Positions 59,101 through 64,000 of a stretch of 64,000 nt of DNA are shown piece by piece. This stretch comes from Paralichthys olivaceus (Eukaryota; Chordata; Actinopteri; Pleuronectiformes; Paralichthyidae): positions 5,739,001-5,803,000 of the forward strand of contig NC_091093.1 in NCBI RefSeq assembly GCF_024713975.1. The letters are read 5' to 3'. The notes beneath the pieces are model-generated. The model saw only the letters and a program-made list of their open reading frames with translations. It was not told where the DNA came from and did no database searches. A program made the translations under genes and the position numbers. Numbering within the stretch: the first letter of the stretch is position 1; each line of letters begins with the position of its first letter.

Positions 59101-59504
59101 ACAAGACAAAAAAAAAAATCAGTGATAAGTGATGTTTGTGTCAGTGTGTCTTCCACCACGCTATGTCTGGGTACATTTTGCTGCGACTGTACCGCGTGAA
59201 GCCGTAGCACAGAACACGCGTGAAAACCTGTACAGGCTCCCTGTGGGGTGCATTTATGGCCGTAATGAACAGCAGATCTGCCATGCTGAAAGGACAGAAG
59301 CAGGCAATTACTGCTGAACGTCCTTCCAGGTTGTGGCCCGGGGAGAGTGAGACAGATAGATGGAGAAAGGGAAAGAGAGAGAAAGAGCAAGAGAGAGAGA
59401 GAGAGAGAGAAAGCATGTATGTGTGTCTCAATGGGAGGCGAGAGGAATACAGGATGGGGACAGCGAGACCCATCTGCTGCTTGTTGTGACTAATCTGCTC
59501 TCTC

Positions 59505-59593
<89 letters not shown>

Positions 59594-60227
59594 CGCACAC
59601 ACACGTCATTTCGAAGAGGTTAATCATCAGGAAGAGGCCAGCGTTAACTACACCTCTCTGTGTGTGCATAATGTGTCCTAACCTTCTCTTTCCAATGCAG
59701 GATGCCAATAATGACAAGGATGAAGACACACACTCCGATCAGTGCGATGGCTGTCAGCAGCACACTGTTGCTAGGAGTCAGGTACAGTTTAGCGCTCCAA
59801 CTAAAGAGAGAGAGAGAGTGTGGAAAAAAAACAAGTTTCATCATAGTTTTCTTGTAGCAGGAAAAAACAATGTAATTACCAAATGGTACGCACTAGCAGA
59901 GATAGTGTCCTAATTAAGATAAAATAAATGAATGAACATCTTCACTTTACAGTTAAACAAAAGCTCGGCTCTATTTCTGATTCCCGGGAACTGTGATTCC
60001 AGCAATTTAGCTACTTTGATATATTAAATATATCACACATCATATATCATCTGCCAAAAGATATGTGTATGTAGGACGAATACCAATGTACCATTTTTTT
60101 TATTTCATTGGATCTCATTTCAGTAATGGTGGTGTGTATGTGGGCGCATGTGTGTGTGAGATGGCAAATCTGGCAAGATTGGCGAATACACAAGTGCTAT
60201 GTGGCTCTCTGGAGGAGGGAGCACAGG

Positions 60228-60289
<62 letters not shown>

Positions 60290-60724
60290 GAATAGCCATC
60301 TGGAGCTCCTCCTGGGGTTTGGGCTACATGTGAACAATGAGAAGATGAAAATACATGGTATGTGATGAGAGAGTGTGATAGTGTGACAGTGTTTGTGAGA
60401 GAGAAGGGAGAGAATTATTTTCTAGCTCACATTCAGGCAACGGTCTTGTAATGATGTGCAGAGAGTAAATCTGTATTGAGCCCAGGTAACATTAACTTCA
60501 ATATGTGGTTAAGTGGTATCAGATGAGTGGCAAAAACCATCAATAGGTCCGCTTGGAATAAATTGACTCTGCTGTGAACAAGGAAAATGGGCACATGTAT
60601 GGTTCATTTGTACTGTGTAATATCTTTGAGTGTGTGTGTACCTGCGGGGCTGGTCGTGTGGGAAGGGGATGACGATGAGCTGAGAGTTGGGAATGATGGC
60701 CGTCCACTCCTGCATCCTTATGTC
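53049..60724 (-). CDS. itfg1: ITFG1, integrin alpha FG-GAP repeat protein 1 (3' part)
   Basis: Type I membrane protein, also called TIP (T-cell immunomodulatory protein), with an FG-GAP beta-propeller-like ectodomain. Only the last three coding exons are here: 60724-60642, 59800-59683 and 53108-53049. They read DIRMQEWTAIIPNSQLIVIP, then SWSAKLYLTPSNSVLLTAIA with the membrane helix LIGVCVFILVIIGILHW, then KADDREKRQEAHRFHFDAM and stop. The end is essentially the same as in human. Phases agree (2 nt left over, then 0). The ectodomain and start must lie beyond the right edge; the 60725-64000 stretch has no exon I could recognise. Confidence 0.96.
53400..53690 (+). repeat. Teleost interspersed repeat, degraded
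   Basis: GAGCTGGAGCCGATCCCAGC, GCACACCCTCGGCTG, CTCACATTCACACCTACGCT, AGAGGAAACCTACCCAGGTA and GGAGAACAGGCACCGG keep the order of a very common fish repeat (GGAGCCGATCCCAGCTGACA ... GGAGAACATGCAAACTCC type). Confidence 0.7.
59507..59604. repeat. (CA)n microsatellite
   Basis: About 48 units, the longest in the window, 79 bp inside the ITFG1 last intron from its donor (TG-rich in the transcript). Confidence 0.97.
59683..59800 (-). CDS. itfg1: ITFG1 penultimate coding exon (transmembrane)
   Basis: WSAKLYLTPSNSVLLTAIAL, then IGVCVFILVIIGILHWKEK. One helix of about 23 residues. Acceptor CTCTTTAG, donor AGAAG/GTTAGG. Confidence 0.97.
59801..60641 (-). other. ITFG1 intron before the transmembrane exon
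   Basis: 841 bp with a GT microsatellite at 60231-60288. Nothing else. Confidence 0.8.
60231..60288. repeat. (GT)n microsatellite
   Basis: About 29 GT units in an ITFG1 intron. Confidence 0.97.
60642..60724 (-). CDS. itfg1: ITFG1 third-last coding exon (ectodomain end)
   Basis: DIRMQEWTAIIPNSQLIVIP then FPHDQPR, two bases of Ser left. Acceptor TCTGCAG, donor CGCAG/GTACAC. Confidence 0.96.
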
Positions 60725-60996
60725 CTGCAGAGATCGAGAACACCCATGAACTTGGTGTGCACATACATAGTGATACAATATGGTAACAATACAAGCAATC
60801 ATGTGCAGATCGCATAAGACACACACACACACACACACTCACAATATGTATGTTAAGTCCTCTGGGGCAGAGTAATAGAGTCCCATGGTTTTTCTAAGCT
60901 ACCGTGAAGTGGCTATTTAAAGCTGTAGGTTTATGACACGGACAAACTGCCACTTGAAATAAATGGATGTTGCTTTGGGGAGCAACTACGTTCCGC

Positions 60997-61000
<4 letters not shown>

Positions 61001-61061
<61 letters not shown>
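61001..61061. repeat. (GT)n microsatellite
   Basis: About 30 GT units. Confidence 0.97.
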
Positions 61062-61065
<4 letters not shown>

Positions 61066-63352
61066 GGTGCGTATATCTGCATGTGTGATGAAGTATTTCT
61101 GTGGCTGCGTGTGAGAGCTCAGTGTCCTGCAGAACAAGTCGTTATCTCAGTCTTCAAATACAAACTCTGAGGTGACTCAGGGTAATTACTGTCACAACAA
61201 TTTCTTTCAAGCTGTCCAGTAATGACTAACTTGATTTTCATCCATCAGAATAATATTGAGTGACGTGTAATCCAGTTGATTGCATTATTTAATAAGACCG
61301 GGGTGAAAAAAATGGGCAAAAACTAACAAGGAACCGTGGCACAAAAAAATCACATCTGAGGAAACAGGTTATTAAAAGTGAAAGACGATATGAGGATTGA
61401 TAATCTACTGTAAAGTAAAGTGAAAATAAACACAACAGCCAAGATAATAGTGCTGCAGGAACTATACTATTTCCAGAAATCGATATATGTTTGTGGCTCA
61501 CATATTTCAAGAACTGTTCAGCTTATCATCCTTATACTTGGCATGTGTATTGTTAAGGGCCTAAGGAAGAACACGTGATATGATTAATTTTAATAAACTT
61601 TGAGTAAAGTTTGTTTTACATGACATCAGCGCATTCAGGGTTCTGTTGACTGAGTCTAGCAGCTGGTCTTTACTTGCTGTGCCTCAATAACTGCAGGTCA
61701 CTTTTATAGTTTCAGTATGAAACAATGCAACCAGCATCAACACAGGCCAAGTAAACAGCCCATTCCAAACAGGAAGGACTTTTACTGACTTTGAAGACAG
61801 CACCATAAGTTCACTTAACTTGCAGCACTGTCTTTGATAACAGTTTCATTTTTCAACTTTCATTTTTAGTTTTGCAGCTGCAAGGCACAGCATCCAGTGA
61901 TAACCGATATAAGACACAGACTGCACTTAACCTCTGTGTACAGTGCTTTGATATCTGGGAAAACCCATTATCATCATCTGTTTGTTTTCTTATCACATTT
62001 TCCTGAGTCAAATTTTGACTTGAGTTTTGATGCTGCCCCTCTCTATCTGAGACTGTGCCGAGGCACATCAAGAGTTCACAGCAGTTAAGAGATATTAATA
62101 GGGGGCAGGGCATCATATCAGTGATTTGAAAGCTGTTATCATCCTCTTGGCTGAGAGGAATTCATTAATTTCCAGTTCTACAATTGGCAGAATGTGGAAG
62201 TGCCACTGCTCTTTAATTGTGGCTCTCCGCTCTCCGGCAATTGCGAGGAACCACATCTTGCAGCTATTTTGAATAAGCGTGCAACAACAGCATTGCTTTT
62301 TACATAACGAGCACATTTTTGCCGCCAGCCATTGTCGCTTAGCTCTTGGAAAGCGTTGCCGCCGGTGCGGCAACTGGCGGGGGAGCAGAGCTGGAGACGA
62401 GTCAGACCGCACCGCTGCTGCCTGGGAGCAGATCCGATCTGGCTGTTTGGAAGAGAAAAGTGTTCCCAAGTCTTCAGAGGGAAAAAGAGCGAGTCTGGTT
62501 CAAAGCCAGGGAAACTGGCACAGTGATGAGAGAGCGAGGGAGACAAACGCAGAGATGGAGGGTGAGCGAGACACAGAGAAAGAGTGAGAGTGACAAGTAG
62601 GGGACTGATTAGTGAAGTAAACCACTTTGAGCAGCAAAGGGAATCCCCAGGGTGGAAAATAAGTGAACAGGAGGAGAGAGGCTGAATAAGAGAGAGGAAT
62701 GATTGGACAGAAGATGGAAGATTTACAAGTATACTTTACAAAACCTCTCCCTCTGTGAAACAGCAGGCAGGAACTCTAAGTTTGGAGGAGAAAATTGTAA
62801 AGGGCACAGTGGGGAGGAAAGTGAGAGAATGAGAGCAGGACAGAAAAAAGACAGAGACATAAAACAAAAGCGAGAGAAAGAGATAAAGAGAGTTGACAAA
62901 CAGAAACCTGCCTACTGAGCAGGTGCTGTGGCGGTCAGGATTTTGAACCCTTCGCTTCTCTCTTAAAGACCTCACCAAAGCTTCTCCTCCTCATTACAGG
63001 TAGATCTGATGCAGTGACTCCACTTCCCAAGTCCCTCTGGGTAAAAAAAAAATCTACTTTGCATAATGGACCACATCTTTAGGCATTCATTAATTCACTT
63101 TGTAGAAGGAATGGGCGAGGAGGAGGCAAAATGAAGGGGAGAAAAAAGATCAGATTTCTTTGCATAGAAAAACAGGAGTGTGTGGAAAGGGGACAACAAA
63201 GCAGCTTGTATGAGATGAGTGTTCTCTGTGCACTACAGTCTGAGTCGTGGACCGACCTATCTGCAATTCTAATCAGCTGCTTGACGAAGACCTCCGTACC
63301 ACACGGGAGAAAAAAGGGCCCAGTCGTGCCTAATACTCAGTGTGACAGGTGC

Positions 63353-63355
<3 letters not shown>

Positions 63356-63394
<39 letters not shown>
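63356..63394. repeat. (GA)n microsatellite
   Basis: About 19 GA units. Confidence 0.96.
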
Positions 63395-63400
<6 letters not shown>

Positions 63401-64000
63401 GGAGAACATAAGAGATGAATGCTGATAGAGTGAGAGTGCTGAGCTGAGGAGAGGTGACATTTGAGGAAGTGTAGTGTAGAAATGACGAATAGATTAAAAC
63501 CATAAAAACAATCTATTATTTACTAGATTCATATCAGCAAGCTTGTAGAATGACAGAAGGCACATACACACCGGGCCCCATCCAAAGAGTCATTCATACA
63601 TCCTCTATACTCACAGGCCTGTTAATAATGTGTTAGAAGAATAATATGGGAGTGTTGGTATTTCAGCTCCAGTGAGGGAGCTCACTGCACCATTATCATT
63701 TCCCCAAGTAATATCATCAATCATGCCATACAGTATGAATGGGACGTGAAGTTTATAAAGTGACTGCTGTCACCTGACAAATACTTATCTCCACTGAGCA
63801 GGGTTTACTTAATAATAAAGACTCTTATTGTGAAAATTCAAATAAGTAAAACTATAAAATAAAACTAATTAGAAACAGTCCCCATTTAAATTCACTAGAT
63901 ACAGATTTTTTTCAAAAACTAATAAATAAGTCACCTAAATATGCCAGATTTTTTACATTAGGAGCCATGAATTATTCTTTAAAAAATTAATGAAAATTTT

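Larger units (their letters stand above)
53109..59682 (-). other. ITFG1 last intron
   Basis: About 6.6 kb separating the membrane helix from the cytoplasmic tail. Contains a fish interspersed repeat near 53400-53690, a piece with the common ACAGTCTATGG motif at 54169-54179, a (CAA)n run at 54703-54720 and the CA microsatellite at 59507-59604. No other gene recognised. Confidence 0.7.
60725..64000 (-). other. ITFG1 intron sequence to right edge
   Basis: Contains GT (61001-61061) and GA (63356-63394) microsatellites and a purine-rich plus strand at 62520-62900. I looked for the preceding ITFG1 exon (GLGRSANFLDHL-type sequence) and did not find it. Confidence 0.65.

Noticed and set aside
60725..64000. 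Search for further ITFG1 exons
   Set aside because: No splice-flanked segment matching the conserved ectodomain was found; the next exon is presumably beyond the window.

Overview
The window is nuclear DNA of a ray-finned fish, most likely a percomorph teleost. Evidence: compact vertebrate genes with GT-AG introns, very abundant CA/GT microsatellites, degraded L2/Rex-type LINE pieces, and small inverted-repeat DNA transposons of kinds common in teleosts. No bacterial, viral or plasmid features were seen.

Four protein-coding genes lie head to tail, all on the minus strand. From right to left (transcription order) they are ITFG1 (3' part only; last three coding exons between 60724 and 53049), NETO2 (complete, ten coding exons between 50425 and 29734), DNAJA2 (complete, nine coding exons between 24779 and 13351) and LRP3 (all but the extreme C-terminus; seven coding exons from 8582 to the left edge). 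I derived exon borders by hand from splice signals, reading frame and family knowledge. DNAJA2 assembles to 412 codons with every junction in phase. NETO2 assembles to 607 codons, also fully in phase. A tRNA-Thr(AGU) gene lies on the minus strand between LRP3 and DNAJA2.

DNAJA2-NETO2-ITFG1 in this order and orientation matches the human 16q block as I recall it. LRP3, which is on 19q in human, is joined to its left, so the LRP3/DNAJA2 gap (8.6-12.3 kb) marks an ancestral linkage or a rearrangement joint. The products do not form one pathway: LRP3 is an orphan CUB/LDLa receptor, DNAJA2 a cytosolic class A J-protein, NETO2 an auxiliary subunit of kainate receptors, and ITFG1 an FG-GAP type I membrane protein. 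LRP3 and NETO2 share CUB and LDLa modules.

The rest is intron and intergenic DNA rich in repeats. It holds a 944-bp hAT-like element with 8-bp target duplications in DNAJA2 intron 3, older relatives elsewhere, a ~380-bp MITE and another inverted-repeat element in NETO2 intron 6, an L2-type LINE relic between DNAJA2 and NETO2, and a ~1.4-kb 13-bp minisatellite in NETO2 intron 1. The minisatellite produces long false ORFs. The most interesting coding novelty is a ~64-residue glycine-rich insert in the NETO2 cytoplasmic tail. I found no credible candidate for a wholly new biological system.
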